Below are positions 14,257 through 22,901 of a DNA stretch of 62,152 bases, piece after piece. Every line of letters starts with the position of its first letter. Positions within the stretch are counted from its first letter, which is position 1. The stretch covers positions 1-62,152 of the IMG/VR virus record IMGVR_UViG_3300035168_000171; one strand, written 5' to 3'. The notes below the pieces were generated by a model. That model had not been told where the DNA came from. It saw nothing but the letters and a program-made list of their open reading frames with translations, and ran no database searches. Made by a program: the position numbers and the translations under genes. The DNA is from a virus.

Positions 14257-14753
14257 GCACAATCGAGGATGAGGCCGTCTACGACGCCCAACGCCTCGCC
14301 TTCGCAGGCACACCGCTCGCGGACAAATTCGATCGCCGCTCACTGATCGCCGAGACCCGAGAGATCGCCAACAATCCGTGGATCGTCCCATTCGTCGGGC
14401 AGGTGACAGTCGAAGAGGCATCTGTTCGACTCACCCAGTGGGCCGCTTACGCCAACGGACAGACGATCCGGTTCGCACCGAACATCGTCAGTCGGTACAC
14501 CGCTGTTCACGAACTCGCCCACGTCGTCGCCAAGCGTGCCCACGTCGGCGGCACCAGTCATGGTCCCGGCTTCCGCGCGATCTACGCCGAACTCGCAGCT
14601 GTCGTCTACGGCTTCCAGTACGGCCGCCTCCTTCGCGAGGCCTTCCACGAACAGGGGCTCGAGGTTGGCCCCGCCCTCCTTCCGCTACCTGCCAGCCCGA
14701 TCATCGACATCGACCGCCTCGCGGATGCTGGCAGTGAGGTACGGTGGTTGTAG
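14253..14753 (+). CDS. Putative zinc metallopeptidase (HExxH)
   Basis: The 166-residue protein carries HELAHVV (about residues 89-95) and, 20 residues on, SHGPGFRAIYAEL. This matches the TIGR04338-like or WLM/SprT-like layout, in which two His and a Glu of HExxH plus a downstream His hold zinc. The DUF2786-HELAH pairing recurs in actinophages in my experience of such genomes. The target is unknown. Confidence 0.7.
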   Translation: MSTIEDEAVYDAQRLAFAGTPLADKFDRRSLIAETREIANNPWIVPFVGQVTVEEASVRLTQWAAYANGQTIRFAPNIVSRYTAVHELAHVVAKRAHVGGTSHGPGFRAIYAELAAVVYGFQYGRLLREAFHEQGLEVGPALLPLPASPIIDIDRLADAGSEVRWL

Positions 14754-14971
14754 TGGACGACGTCCTTCGCGATGACACCGGTCGCGTCATCTGGATGCGC
14801 CGCTCGAATTGCGCCCGGCGGACCGAGTTCCCGGGCCCCGGCAGCGGACGACCCCGCGCCGAGAAGAACACCGGCATGACCCCGGCGCACTCTGTCTCGC
14901 GGACCGGCGATTGGCCAGCCCACGCGCACAACAACCCGGACTACAGCACTCCAGGAGGAAGATCACGATGA
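14753..14971 (+). CDS. 72-residue basic protein
   Basis: The GTG start overlaps the previous TAG by one base. The protein is Arg/Gly-rich and low in predicted structure (FPGPGSGRPRAEKN). A start nine bases earlier is possible. No family recognised. Confidence 0.45.
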   Translation: MDDVLRDDTGRVIWMRRSNCARRTEFPGPGSGRPRAEKNTGMTPAHSVSRTGDWPAHAHNNPDYSTPGGRSR

Positions 14972-15507
14972 CGTTCATACCAGGCGCCGGAGACGGTAGC
15001 GCAGGCGGTCGTTGGTACAGCGGTGGAAGTGGAGGCGGAGGCGGAGGCGCGAGCTGGAGTGGAGCCGACTGGACTCAGCAACTGTTCAACGATGGATTAC
15101 TCACCGAAATCAAACAACCAACCAAAGACAAGGACAACGACATGAAGTACACCAACGAAGAAGCGAAGAAACTCGCCAATGAGATCCTCGCAGAGCGTCG
15201 CACCGAGGGCTTGCGGGAGCGGGTCGAGGCAGCAGTCACGCACCTGACCGAACTGTTTGCTGGCGCCGGCGATGGCAGTGTCTTCAGCTTCGCTCGGGAG
15301 TTCGATGAGAAGACGTGGCACTACGCCGCGATCAAGTCCGGCGGCAAGTGGTTCAGCACGGGCAACGTCACAGCTCTCCAGGCCGCGACCGACGACGAGT
15401 TGATCACCTGGCTGATCGGCCTCGAGATCTACGCCGAGAGCGACATGCTCGCCGTCGCGAAGACGACCCAGCCGGCCCTCATCGAGGGCACCGCCACCGA
15501 CGACTGA
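14968..15507 (+). CDS. 179-residue protein with Gly-rich N-terminus
   Basis: AGGAGG lies about nine bases before the ATG. The first 45 residues are Gly/Ser/Trp-rich (GGRWYSGGSGGGGGGASW), followed by a helical domain from MKYTNEEAKKLAN onward. An internal ATG at 15141 could make the C-terminal domain alone. No family recognised. Confidence 0.6.
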   Translation: MTFIPGAGDGSAGGRWYSGGSGGGGGGASWSGADWTQQLFNDGLLTEIKQPTKDKDNDMKYTNEEAKKLANEILAERRTEGLRERVEAAVTHLTELFAGAGDGSVFSFAREFDEKTWHYAAIKSGGKWFSTGNVTALQAATDDELITWLIGLEIYAESDMLAVAKTTQPALIEGTATDD

Positions 15508-15515
15508 AGAAACAC

Positions 15516-15544
15516 TGGACATCCTCACGAGAACATGGTACAAT
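15516..15544 (+). promoter_or_regulatory. Promoter P7, leaderless ATG
   Basis: TGGACA, 17 bp, TACAAT. The ATG at 15551 begins at +7. Confidence 0.85.
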
Positions 15545-15550
15545 GTCATT

Positions 15551-15850
15551 ATGACCAAGACACAGACACCCATCTACGAAGTGCAAGTGCAGGAATTCAT
15601 ATCCCAGCACGCAAGCAGGCACTGTGAATTCACACTCACCGAGTGCCAAGCCGCGATCGCCTACACCGTCACGCCGATCATAGGTACTCCGCAAGCCATT
15701 GAGTACACGACCTTCGTCTGCCGGGAGCACCTCGGCGAGGTCATTGCCCTCCGCCTGGCCGGGACATACGATGTGCGCCCAGATCGACACGACGGGTGTC
15801 ACCACTCCCGCGAGCACGACCTCGACTGCGACGACGAGCGGGCCCGATGA
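15551..15850 (+). CDS. 99-residue Cys/His protein
   Basis: Starts MTKTQT, like other leaderless genes here. Cys residues at CEF, ECQ and FVCREH, and a His-rich end (HDGCHHSREHDLDC) suggest metal binding. ATGA-coupled to the next gene. Function unknown. Confidence 0.65.
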   Translation: MTKTQTPIYEVQVQEFISQHASRHCEFTLTECQAAIAYTVTPIIGTPQAIEYTTFVCREHLGEVIALRLAGTYDVRPDRHDGCHHSREHDLDCDDERAR

Positions 15851-15999
15851 TCGGCCTCTTCGTCGCCGTTGCCATGGTCATTGCGGCGTACATCGACGTC
15901 AGGCGCCTCCGTTACCAACGCATCACACGTCAGTGGATGGCAATGGACCTCCAACGCACTCGTGTCGCCGCGAAACAGCACTCCAGGAGATCGCGGTGA
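15847..15999 (+). CDS. 50-residue membrane-anchored peptide
   Basis: Residues 2-17 (IGLFVAVAMVIAAYID) form a membrane anchor; the rest is a basic cytoplasmic helix. It lies directly before the surface and secretion genes. Function unknown. Confidence 0.55.
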   Translation: MIGLFVAVAMVIAAYIDVRRLRYQRITRQWMAMDLQRTRVAAKQHSRRSR

Positions 16000-16568
16000 T
16001 CTGCACCCCCGCCGAACGTGACCTGATCGTCGCAGGCGCAACGCAACTCGTCGCGCCGGGTGATCTGTTCCCGGCCACCGGCTGCGACACCTGCGCCGAA
16101 GACCACACGACCGACTACCACTACAGTCACGACCACGCCCAATACCACGGCGGGCGGAACGGGGCCGTCGCCCCTCAGCGTTGGGTGGACGCAACCGGGC
16201 CGTGCCCGCACCCTTACATCAACGAGGCGACCGGCAAATGCGTGTGGGACGGCAAGGACTGCATCGACGGCCGCAAGCGTGAAGCGCTAACTGTGGCGGT
16301 CGGCTACGCGCCATCAAACCTCGGTGACCCTCCTGACGCAGAACGCGAGTTGTGTGTGGTCACGTTCGCTTACGCCACCGTGGAAGTCCTGCCGGTCGTT
16401 CAGTTCACTGGCAAGCAGGAGACGCCATCCGGCCGGTATGTGCTCTTGGGGTCGCAGCCAGACGATCCAACAGTCCTCATCCCGAACGAAGTCGTCATCC
16501 CACTCAACCCGCTGCCGGTTCCGGGCCGTGATTGGGTCGTGCTACTCAACAACGTGGAGCTGACATGA
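15996..16568 (+). CDS. 190-residue Cys/His-rich protein
   Basis: GTGA-coupled. The N-terminal half has Cys and His clusters (CDTCAEDHTTDYHYSHDH, then CPHPYINEATGKC); the C-terminal half is beta-rich. No signal peptide is visible. The next gene overlaps it by ATGA, linking it to the secreted lytic enzyme. Confidence 0.6.
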   Translation: MICTPAERDLIVAGATQLVAPGDLFPATGCDTCAEDHTTDYHYSHDHAQYHGGRNGAVAPQRWVDATGPCPHPYINEATGKCVWDGKDCIDGRKREALTVAVGYAPSNLGDPPDAERELCVVTFAYATVEVLPVVQFTGKQETPSGRYVLLGSQPDDPTVLIPNEVVIPLNPLPVPGRDWVVLLNNVELT

Positions 16569-17323
16569 AACGTTATGACGCAGGAATTGTGGCAGTGTTG
16601 TGCCTGATCATGGCGATCTTACTCGGCTTGGCCATGGGTAGTTGCATCGACATGCGTGATCCTGCAGGCCCGGAGTCTGCCCCCATTGCCACCTTACCGC
16701 CCCCTCCGTCCACCGTATGGCAAACCACTAATCTGCCACCCCCGATCACACAGGCTGCAACGACGACAGCGACAGCTGCCCGAGCTGAGGTGCAGATCCC
16801 CGTCTCCGAGCCGCCGCCAGCTCCGCCAATGTCACCGATGGACCGGGTGAACGCCATCGAATACTTCTGGGGGTATCCGATCCCCGGCATGGAGGCGTAC
16901 CGGATTGTCGCCGCCTCGCGTGGCTGGTCCGACGACGACATTGCCCGCTGGGACGACTTCTTCTTCCAGGTCATGTCGCGTGAGTCAGCGTTCTGTTGGA
17001 ACGCTCGAGCCTGGTCGCACGGAACGTGGATGGGGATGTCATGCACCCACGGCTTCGACCCGAACACCGGCCGCTACGCCCATCAAGGCAACCGCGACGA
17101 CGTCGGGTTCGGTCAGATCACCAACATCCTCCGTACTCCCGCGGGCGGACTGTGCCGCGACGAAGGCATCTGCTCGATCCAGCAGACCATCGCAACACCG
17201 TGGTCGTCGATGACAGCGTTCGTGAAGGTCGTCGAAGACGGTGGCAAGCAAGCCTGGTGCTACCAGGGCAGTACTCACCGTCCGAGAGGCTATTGTCAGA
17301 CGCAATATCCCGATGTTCCATGA
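16565..17323 (+). CDS. Secreted lytic-transglycosylase-like protein
   Basis: A hydrophobic signal/anchor (residues 8-26, ending GSC, possibly a lipobox-like Cys) leads to a Pro/Thr linker and, from about residue 90, a goose-lysozyme-like region. MSRESAF contains the likely catalytic Glu near residue 140, and VGFGQI is the usual second motif. Several Cys pairs suit an extracytoplasmic protein. It could cut host peptidoglycan or remodel the wall for the LPxTG protein encoded next. Confidence 0.6.
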   Translation: MKRYDAGIVAVLCLIMAILLGLAMGSCIDMRDPAGPESAPIATLPPPPSTVWQTTNLPPPITQAATTTATAARAEVQIPVSEPPPAPPMSPMDRVNAIEYFWGYPIPGMEAYRIVAASRGWSDDDIARWDDFFFQVMSRESAFCWNARAWSHGTWMGMSCTHGFDPNTGRYAHQGNRDDVGFGQITNILRTPAGGLCRDEGICSIQQTIATPWSSMTAFVKVVEDGGKQAWCYQGSTHRPRGYCQTQYPDVP

Positions 17324-17346
17324 TCAAACAACATGAAAGGCATCAC

Positions 17347-17979
17347 ATGAAACACAAGGCAGCGGGCGGAGTACTCCTCGGGGTGCTTGCCTCATTTACC
17401 GCATTTGACGCCGTCTCGGCGCATACGTTCAATCACACGCCGACCTGCGCCGGCCTGTCATGGAGCGCCACCCTCTACAATGCCCAGGAAACCAACACGA
17501 TCGTCGTCACCATCGACGGCGCGGTGGTGTACTCCGACGCCAACTTCGGCACCACCGACACCGGCTCGAGGAGCTGGAGCCAGACCGTCGACCACAGTTA
17601 CTCGATCGTCGTCAACGCTCCCGGCACCGCATACGACCACAACAAGTCAGGAGTGCAGAAGGCATGTCAACCGGAACAGACAACGACAACGACGACGGCG
17701 CCTACGACTACCACGACCATCCCGGCGACCACGACCACATCACCACCCACGACCACCACGCCGCCCACCACCACGACCGTAACGGATCAGTCATCTACCA
17801 CCACAACGAGTCCACCGACGACATTGAGCGTCGAGTCATCCACGACGACTCCGAATCCGACTGATCCGCCAACACCTCCGCGACTCCCGCCAACCGGCGC
17901 ATCAACATCGATCCTTCTGGCGGCACTGATCGCTATCACCCTCGGTACTGCAGCGGTCAGCGTCGCCCGTCGCAGGTAA
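17347..17979 (+). CDS. LPxTG cell-wall-anchored surface protein
   Basis: The 210-residue protein has an N-terminal signal peptide (residues 1-26, ending VSA), a beta-sandwich-like domain (LSWSATLYNAQETNTIVVTI), a Thr/Pro linker of about 60 residues made of PTTTT units, then LPPTG at 180-184, a hydrophobic helix and the tail ARRR. This is the full sorting signal of sortase substrates, so the product should be fixed to the host wall. AAAGG precedes the ATG. A terminator follows. It lies in the early/middle region, not with virion genes. Confidence 0.8.
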   Translation: MKHKAAGGVLLGVLASFTAFDAVSAHTFNHTPTCAGLSWSATLYNAQETNTIVVTIDGAVVYSDANFGTTDTGSRSWSQTVDHSYSIVVNAPGTAYDHNKSGVQKACQPEQTTTTTTAPTTTTTIPATTTTSPPTTTTPPTTTTVTDQSSTTTTSPPTTLSVESSTTTPNPTDPPTPPRLPPTGASTSILLAALIAITLGTAAVSVARRR

Positions 17980-17989
17980 CGGCACACCC

Positions 17990-18021
17990 GGACCTGCCAG
18001 TGTGCCCCCACTGGCAGGTCC
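17990..18021 (+). terminator. Strong hairpin after the LPxTG gene
   Basis: Thirteen perfect pairs (17990-18002 with 18009-18021) enclose a 6-base loop. No T-run follows. The next promoter's -35 box begins six bases later. Confidence 0.8.
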
Positions 18022-18026
18022 CGGGC

Positions 18027-18055
18027 TGGACAACTCACGAGAAATATGGTACAAT
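18027..18055 (+). promoter_or_regulatory. Promoter P8, leaderless ATG
   Basis: TGGACA, 17 bp, TACAAT. The ATG at 18062 begins at +7. This promoter appears to head the nucleotide and replication operon. Confidence 0.85.
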
Positions 18056-18061
18056 GTTCTT

Positions 18062-18307
18062 ATGACAACGACACAGACAGAATCCTTCAAGTTCCACCGA
18101 CTCGGCACCGCGTACAACGGCAGCCCCCTCTGGGATGTGTTCTCACCAGCCGGTGAGTTCATCGGATCCACAGCCAAGAGCAATGGCAAACGCGGCGCGA
18201 CATGGATCGTTCGCTTCCAACAGCATCCGTCACTGACTTGGATGTCCTGCGGCGGATTCCGCAGCCGTGAGGCCGCCGCTCAATTCCTCGCAAGGCAGGA
18301 ATCATGA
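18062..18307 (+). CDS. 81-residue protein
   Basis: Starts MTTTQTES. The product is basic and beta-rich (PLWDVFSPAGEFIGST..., TWIVRFQQHPSL), ending with a helix (REAAAQFLARQ). No family recognised. Confidence 0.6.
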   Translation: MTTTQTESFKFHRLGTAYNGSPLWDVFSPAGEFIGSTAKSNGKRGATWIVRFQQHPSLTWMSCGGFRSREAAAQFLARQES

Positions 18308-18549
18308 GGAAGTTCATCCGCGACGTCGTCCTTCGCTCTGCTGAGATCATCAAAGAGCGCGAGCGGAAGGCGCAGGCACCAGATGGTCCATTCGACCTCG
18401 GTCAGCCCAGCGCTTGCATGTTCTGCGAGGACCGCCCCCAGATCATCATCGTCCAGAACGGTCGGCAAGCTTTCCTTTGCCCTGAACACCTCGCCCCCTT
18501 CGTCATTGACTGGACGACCGCTCACGAGTTGACACTGGTCCGGCTATGA
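18304..18549 (+). CDS. 81-residue zinc-finger-like protein
   Basis: ATGA-coupled. An N-terminal basic helix is followed by ACMFCEDRP and FLCPEHL, a Cys-x2-Cys/Cys-x2-His treble-clef-like pair. Function unknown. Confidence 0.65.
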   Translation: MRKFIRDVVLRSAEIIKERERKAQAPDGPFDLGQPSACMFCEDRPQIIIVQNGRQAFLCPEHLAPFVIDWTTAHELTLVRL

Positions 18550-18914
18550 ACGTCGTTGATCGTCACGGCTGGTTGGTGCTCTCTTCTGCTTCAAGTCGGA
18601 AGGAACACGTCGACCTCATACCTCATGACCCGCAGGGGTGCCAGGGCTGTCGCTGGTTTGAGACCCGGCTCAGTCGCAGAGATGATGAGTACCGGGTTGA
18701 GATGATCGGCAGGTCGAGGGTGGAAGGCGAAGTGGATCGCATCCGCGTCGAGTACACCACCTCACCTGGGGCCATCATCGACTACCTCGCAATGGGCGAG
18801 CCCGGTAGGCGGTACATCCCGAAGGTCAGCCGGAAGGTACTCCATGAGGCCGGCGACATCGATGAGGACATCATTGACGCACTCGACGACTTTGACGCGG
18901 TGAATCAGCGATGA
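18546..18914 (+). CDS. 122-residue protein
   Basis: ATGA-coupled at both ends. GCQGCRWFETRLSRR and the mixed beta/helix pattern suggest a small globular protein with one metal site; the C-terminus is acidic. No family recognised. Confidence 0.6.
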   Translation: MNVVDRHGWLVLSSASSRKEHVDLIPHDPQGCQGCRWFETRLSRRDDEYRVEMIGRSRVEGEVDRIRVEYTTSPGAIIDYLAMGEPGRRYIPKVSRKVLHEAGDIDEDIIDALDDFDAVNQR

Positions 18915-19516
18915 TCATCCTCCTCGAAGGTCCCGACGGGGCAGGCAAGAGCACCCTTCGCGACGAACTCGTCCGCGTGCACACAGAGGAAGGTCGCGGA
19001 GGCAGCGCCGTCTGGAACCGTGGACCCTTCACGGCAGCGCACGGCCCCTGGGAGGAGTACGTGCAGGACCTCCTTCAATTGACCCCAAACCCAGACTGGC
19101 TCGTCGTGATGGACCGCTGGCACCTCGGCGAGTTGGTGTACGGGCCGATCTTGAGGGGTGCAAGTCGTCTGAGCCTAGCACAGTGTCGCTGGATTGACTC
19201 TCTGCTCCGAGACAGGGGCGCATTGTATGTTCACGTCTATGCACCCAGCCCGACGCTCATGAAGCGTCTCGCGGAGCGCGGCGACGACCTCGTCGACCCG
19301 CACCTCCTGCCGAAGATCAACAATGCGTATTGCGGTCTGTTCCAGGAAGTGTTCTGGATGACCCCGGGTCCGAAGATGAAGACCATCAATACGGATCTCA
19401 ACCGGGTAAGCGCTATCGCGCCAGCCATCCTGGCGTCCGCTCGGATGGAAGCATCTGTCGCAGCGTACCGACCATCGACACCCACCTACGAGGAGATGAA
19501 CCCATGGCCTACATGA
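18911..19516 (+). CDS. dNMP (thymidylate-like) kinase
   Basis: The 201-residue P-loop kinase has Walker A EGPDGAGKST at residues 6-15, a DRW motif (VVMDRWHLGELVYG) as in thymidylate kinases, and an Arg-rich lid (MKRLAERGDD). It would phosphorylate dNMPs, here plausibly a modified pyrimidine made by the ThyA-family enzyme encoded just downstream, whose start it overlaps. Confidence 0.8.
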   Translation: MIILLEGPDGAGKSTLRDELVRVHTEEGRGGSAVWNRGPFTAAHGPWEEYVQDLLQLTPNPDWLVVMDRWHLGELVYGPILRGASRLSLAQCRWIDSLLRDRGALYVHVYAPSPTLMKRLAERGDDLVDPHLLPKINNAYCGLFQEVFWMTPGPKMKTINTDLNRVSAIAPAILASARMEASVAAYRPSTPTYEEMNPWPT

Positions 19517-20364
19517 CGGACTACGGCGATGACTGGCGCAGCGGGTACATGTCCGTTGTCAGGCGTGTGGAACGATTCTATGACACGCTCACTGCGAGCC
19601 GAGCCGGCGACGTACGCGAGATCGATGACTTTGTCTTCACGCTCGCCCCGGGTGCGATCGATCTTCCACTCGGCGTCGGGCGCAAGATCAACACCAACCT
19701 CGCCGCAGCTGAGGCCCTTCAACTCTGCGCGGGTGTCGAACTGCCCCGTCTCACTGAGGCCGTCGCAGCACAGGTCGCCGGCTACGTCCGAGAGGATGAC
19801 GGTACCGTCCACGGGAATTACGGCGGGCGAGTCAGCCTTCAGATCGCGGACGTCGTCAACAAATTGGACGCCGACCCAACGAGTCGGCAGGCAGTGATTC
19901 AGATTTGGAACAAGAATCTGGATAGTGAGTACCGTCAACCGATGCCCAAGGACATCCCGTGCACGATCGCGCTTACATTCCGCGTCCGGGATGAGTTGCT
20001 CCTCCTCAGCGTCGTCATGCGATCGAGCGACGTCTGGCTCGGTATGCCATTCGACGTGTTCCAATTCCGTCAGCTCCAGCGAACCGTCGCTCACCTCCTC
20101 GGCTACGACATCGGCGAATACTGTCACCATTCAATCTCGATGCACCTCTACGAGAAGGACCTCGAGCGGGCCAGGTCACTCACCTTCGACGACGAGTGGA
20201 AACTCGCCGACCCGTTGCCCGAAGGGATCTTCGCGACTACCGCGCTTGCCCTCCCGTCGACTGCATTCAGCATCCTCAACGGCGTGAATCTCAAGTCGCG
20301 ATCACATCAGTGGTACCACACTCGATTGGGGGCGGCGTGGAAGCAGGTCGAGGCGATCTCATGA
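19504..20364 (+). CDS. ThyA-family pyrimidine hydroxymethylase
   Basis: The 286-residue protein has the thymidylate synthase fold: catalytic Cys in DIPCTIALTF, then MRSSDVWLGMPFDVFQF and a HLYEKD strand. At the position where thymidylate synthase has Asn (RSxDxxLGxPFN) it has Asp, as in T4 dCMP hydroxymethylase. It therefore probably makes a hydroxymethyl pyrimidine nucleotide, with dCMP favoured by that residue and dUMP favoured by the context. The ATG lies inside the end of the kinase gene. Confidence 0.75.
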   Translation: MAYMTDYGDDWRSGYMSVVRRVERFYDTLTASRAGDVREIDDFVFTLAPGAIDLPLGVGRKINTNLAAAEALQLCAGVELPRLTEAVAAQVAGYVREDDGTVHGNYGGRVSLQIADVVNKLDADPTSRQAVIQIWNKNLDSEYRQPMPKDIPCTIALTFRVRDELLLLSVVMRSSDVWLGMPFDVFQFRQLQRTVAHLLGYDIGEYCHHSISMHLYEKDLERARSLTFDDEWKLADPLPEGIFATTALALPSTAFSILNGVNLKSRSHQWYHTRLGAAWKQVEAIS

Positions 20365-20822
20365 CCCGCCCAACCTGGGATGAGGTCTGGCTCCAGGCCG
20401 CGGCCGTTGTCGCCGAGCGCAGCCTCTGCTCGCGGGCGCATGTCGGCGCTGTCATCACGGACTCACGCAATCGCATCATCAGTACGGGGTACAACAATCC
20501 GCCGGCCGGCTTCAATCACGGCAGTATGCCGTGCATCAATTGGTGCCCTCGAGCGAACAAGACGGACGACTTCCATCCTGAGTACGATGACTGCTACGCC
20601 CTTCACGCTGAAGCGAATGCGCTCATAGCAGCCGACCGCTCGACGTGGCAGGGCGGCACCATCTATGTCCTCGGCGACTGTTGTTTCAACTGTGCGAAAC
20701 TGATTGCGAACAGCGGACTTGCGCGAGTCGTCGTGAAGGTCGACCAGACCAGCGATCACCGGCAACCGGCGAAGACATATCGATTCCTGCGCGGACTCAA
20801 CATCGAAGTTGAGGTTGTATGA
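20361..20822 (+). CDS. dCMP deaminase-like protein
   Basis: The 153-residue protein has HAEANA for zinc and catalytic Glu, and CCFNCAKLI for the remaining Cys ligands, the standard CDA/dCMP deaminase pattern. It would convert dCMP to dUMP and feed the pyrimidine pathway. ATGA-coupled on both sides, between the ThyA-family enzyme and DNA polymerase. Confidence 0.85.
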   Translation: MTRPTWDEVWLQAAAVVAERSLCSRAHVGAVITDSRNRIISTGYNNPPAGFNHGSMPCINWCPRANKTDDFHPEYDDCYALHAEANALIAADRSTWQGGTIYVLGDCCFNCAKLIANSGLARVVVKVDQTSDHRQPAKTYRFLRGLNIEVEVV

Positions 20823-22600
20823 GTTCACTCGCCAACGTCCAACTCCATCTCGTGGATGACCTCGCGACAGCGAATGAGATGATGCGTTGGTTGGGCGAGC
20901 GGCGCGATGGTGGAATTGCCGTCGACACTGAGACTGAGGGGTTGCGCATTGAGCACGACAAAGTCCGACTCGTGCAGATCGGTGATGAAGTGCACGGATG
21001 GGCGATCCCGTGGCAACGGTGGGGCGGTGTATTCCTGGAAGCGATGGACCGGTATGAGGGTCGCCTGATCTTCCACAACCTGAAGTTCGATGTCGGGATG
21101 ATCCGTGCAACCTGCGACTACCAAATGCCACAGGACCGCTGTGACGACACGATGCTGATGGCGCACGCCATCGAACCAAACATGTCCGGCGGCTTGAAAC
21201 AACTCGCCGGTCGGTATGTCGATCCCATGGCGCTCGCTCTTCAGGATCAGTGGAAGAGCAGTACGGGTTGGACGTGGGCGACAGTCCCAGTTGATTACGA
21301 GCCGTATTGGACGTACGCAGCGATGGACACCGTCCTCACTACTCGACTCGCCGCTGTGCTTGCGCCGAAGGTTCGTGAGATGGGCGCTCAGCGAGCATAC
21401 GAACTCGAATTGGCCGCAACCTGGGTCGTTGAGAAGATGGAGCGGAACGGCATCATGGTCGACCGGCCATTCGCCAGTGAGGCGCTCGTATCGTTCCGGT
21501 CATACGCCAAGTCTGTCAGTGATTGGTGCGCTGAACACTACGGCGTCCGGCCGAGTCAGAATGCATCGGTCGCGCAACGACTGATCGCCGACGGTATCCC
21601 GCTTGACAAGACAACCGGCACTGGTGCGGTCCAACTCGACAAGTTCGTGCTCGGTCCGATCGCACACCTACATCCACTCGCAAATGCGGTTCTTGAACAC
21701 CGTCGGTACTCCAAGCTTGCGTCGACGTACCTCCGACACTTTGTTGAAGAGACGTCAGATGAAGATCCGCGACTCCATCCAAGCATCAAGTCGTGTGGCG
21801 CTGTGACGACGCGCATGACGATGAGTGCGCCCAACCTCCAGAATCTGCCACGCTCGTCCGAGGACAATCCGGCTGCAATCACGGTTCGTAAGGCGCTGAT
21901 CGCGTCACCTGATCACACGCTGTTGATGGTCGACTACGACCAGGTCGAGTTGAGGTTCCTCGCTCACGTATCGCAGGACCCCGGGCTGATCGCGGCATTC
22001 ACCGACCCAGACGTCGATGTGTTCACGGCCATCATGCGTGAGTTGTGGGCCGAGCCGACGCTCCAGCGGAAGGACGAGCGCAGGCAGCATACAAAGAATG
22101 CCATGTACGCGATCGGGTATGGTGCCGGTGCCGCCAAGTTCGCGAAGACGGCCGGACTCCCACTCGAATACGGTCAAACGATGTACGCCATGATTGCAGA
22201 CCGGTACCCGATGATGAAGGGCCTCAACCGTGAGATTGAAACTCGGGCTATGCAACGCAAGTCAGCCGAAGGCATCGCCTACGCCCGCTCACCGCTCACT
22301 GGGCAGATACACCCAATGGACCACGACCGGGTGTACACGCTCGTCAACAAACTGGTGCAAGGTGCCGCAGCCGAATTGCTGAAGATGAAGTTGGTTGAAC
22401 TCGACCACGCCGGCTTCGGTCCGTACCTCGTCCTGCCAGTGCATGACGAGATCATCTTCGACATGCCGACGGACCAACTGCCTGAACTCACTCACACTGC
22501 TTGTGACATCATGGCCGACGACCGTCTCATCAATGTCCCCATCACTGTCGCGCCATCGATCGGTCAGTCGTGGGGATCCAAGGAGGATTATGTCCCGTGA
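20819..22600 (+). CDS. polA: Family A DNA polymerase with 3'-5' exonuclease
   Basis: The 593-residue enzyme begins with a DEDDy exonuclease: DTETEGL near residue 38 and FHNLKFD near 90. The polymerase domain has motif A VDYDQVELR near 370, motif B RRQHTKNAMYAIGYG near 420 and motif C PVHDEIIF near 540. The 5' nuclease domain of bacterial Pol I is absent, as usual in phages. It would replicate phage DNA with the Prim-Pol/SF3 protein. Confidence 0.95.
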   Translation: MSSLANVQLHLVDDLATANEMMRWLGERRDGGIAVDTETEGLRIEHDKVRLVQIGDEVHGWAIPWQRWGGVFLEAMDRYEGRLIFHNLKFDVGMIRATCDYQMPQDRCDDTMLMAHAIEPNMSGGLKQLAGRYVDPMALALQDQWKSSTGWTWATVPVDYEPYWTYAAMDTVLTTRLAAVLAPKVREMGAQRAYELELAATWVVEKMERNGIMVDRPFASEALVSFRSYAKSVSDWCAEHYGVRPSQNASVAQRLIADGIPLDKTTGTGAVQLDKFVLGPIAHLHPLANAVLEHRRYSKLASTYLRHFVEETSDEDPRLHPSIKSCGAVTTRMTMSAPNLQNLPRSSEDNPAAITVRKALIASPDHTLLMVDYDQVELRFLAHVSQDPGLIAAFTDPDVDVFTAIMRELWAEPTLQRKDERRQHTKNAMYAIGYGAGAAKFAKTAGLPLEYGQTMYAMIADRYPMMKGLNREIETRAMQRKSAEGIAYARSPLTGQIHPMDHDRVYTLVNKLVQGAAAELLKMKLVELDHAGFGPYLVLPVHDEIIFDMPTDQLPELTHTACDIMADDRLINVPITVAPSIGQSWGSKEDYVP

Positions 22601-22901
22601 TGAACCGCCGTCACATGGCACTCGTTCGAGGTACAACTGGCGATTTGGACCGTGCAATTGCGATGCGTGCACAGCCGCGAACACGGCAGATAAGCGAACT
22701 CGTCGCACTGCCATACGCGCCGGTACTTATGCACCGCGTCCGTATCGACAGCCCAAGCGTCGCATCAAACTCCCGGAGAAGTACATCCTTCTTCCGCCGC
22801 ACGGTACTTATGAGCGGTATCAGTCTCGTCTTTCTCCTTGTCATGATGCATGTTGTCGCGAAGCGAATGCGGCGCACGTGAGAGAGTGGAGAATGGAATG
22901 A
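22590..22901 (+). CDS. 103-residue Cys-rich basic protein
   Basis: The ATG lies within the polymerase gene end, after AGGAGG. FGPCNCDACTAANTADKRTR resembles small actinophage zinc proteins with a C-x-C-x2-C motif, and a second Cys group (CHDACCREAN) lies near the end. It is probably DNA- or RNA-binding. Confidence 0.65.
   Translation: MSRDEPPSHGTRSRYNWRFGPCNCDACTAANTADKRTRRTAIRAGTYAPRPYRQPKRRIKLPEKYILLPPHGTYERYQSRLSPCHDACCREANAAHVREWRME

Noticed and set aside
17987-18026. Riboswitch or attachment site
   Set aside because: It is one simple perfect hairpin between a stop codon and a promoter, so a terminator explains it.
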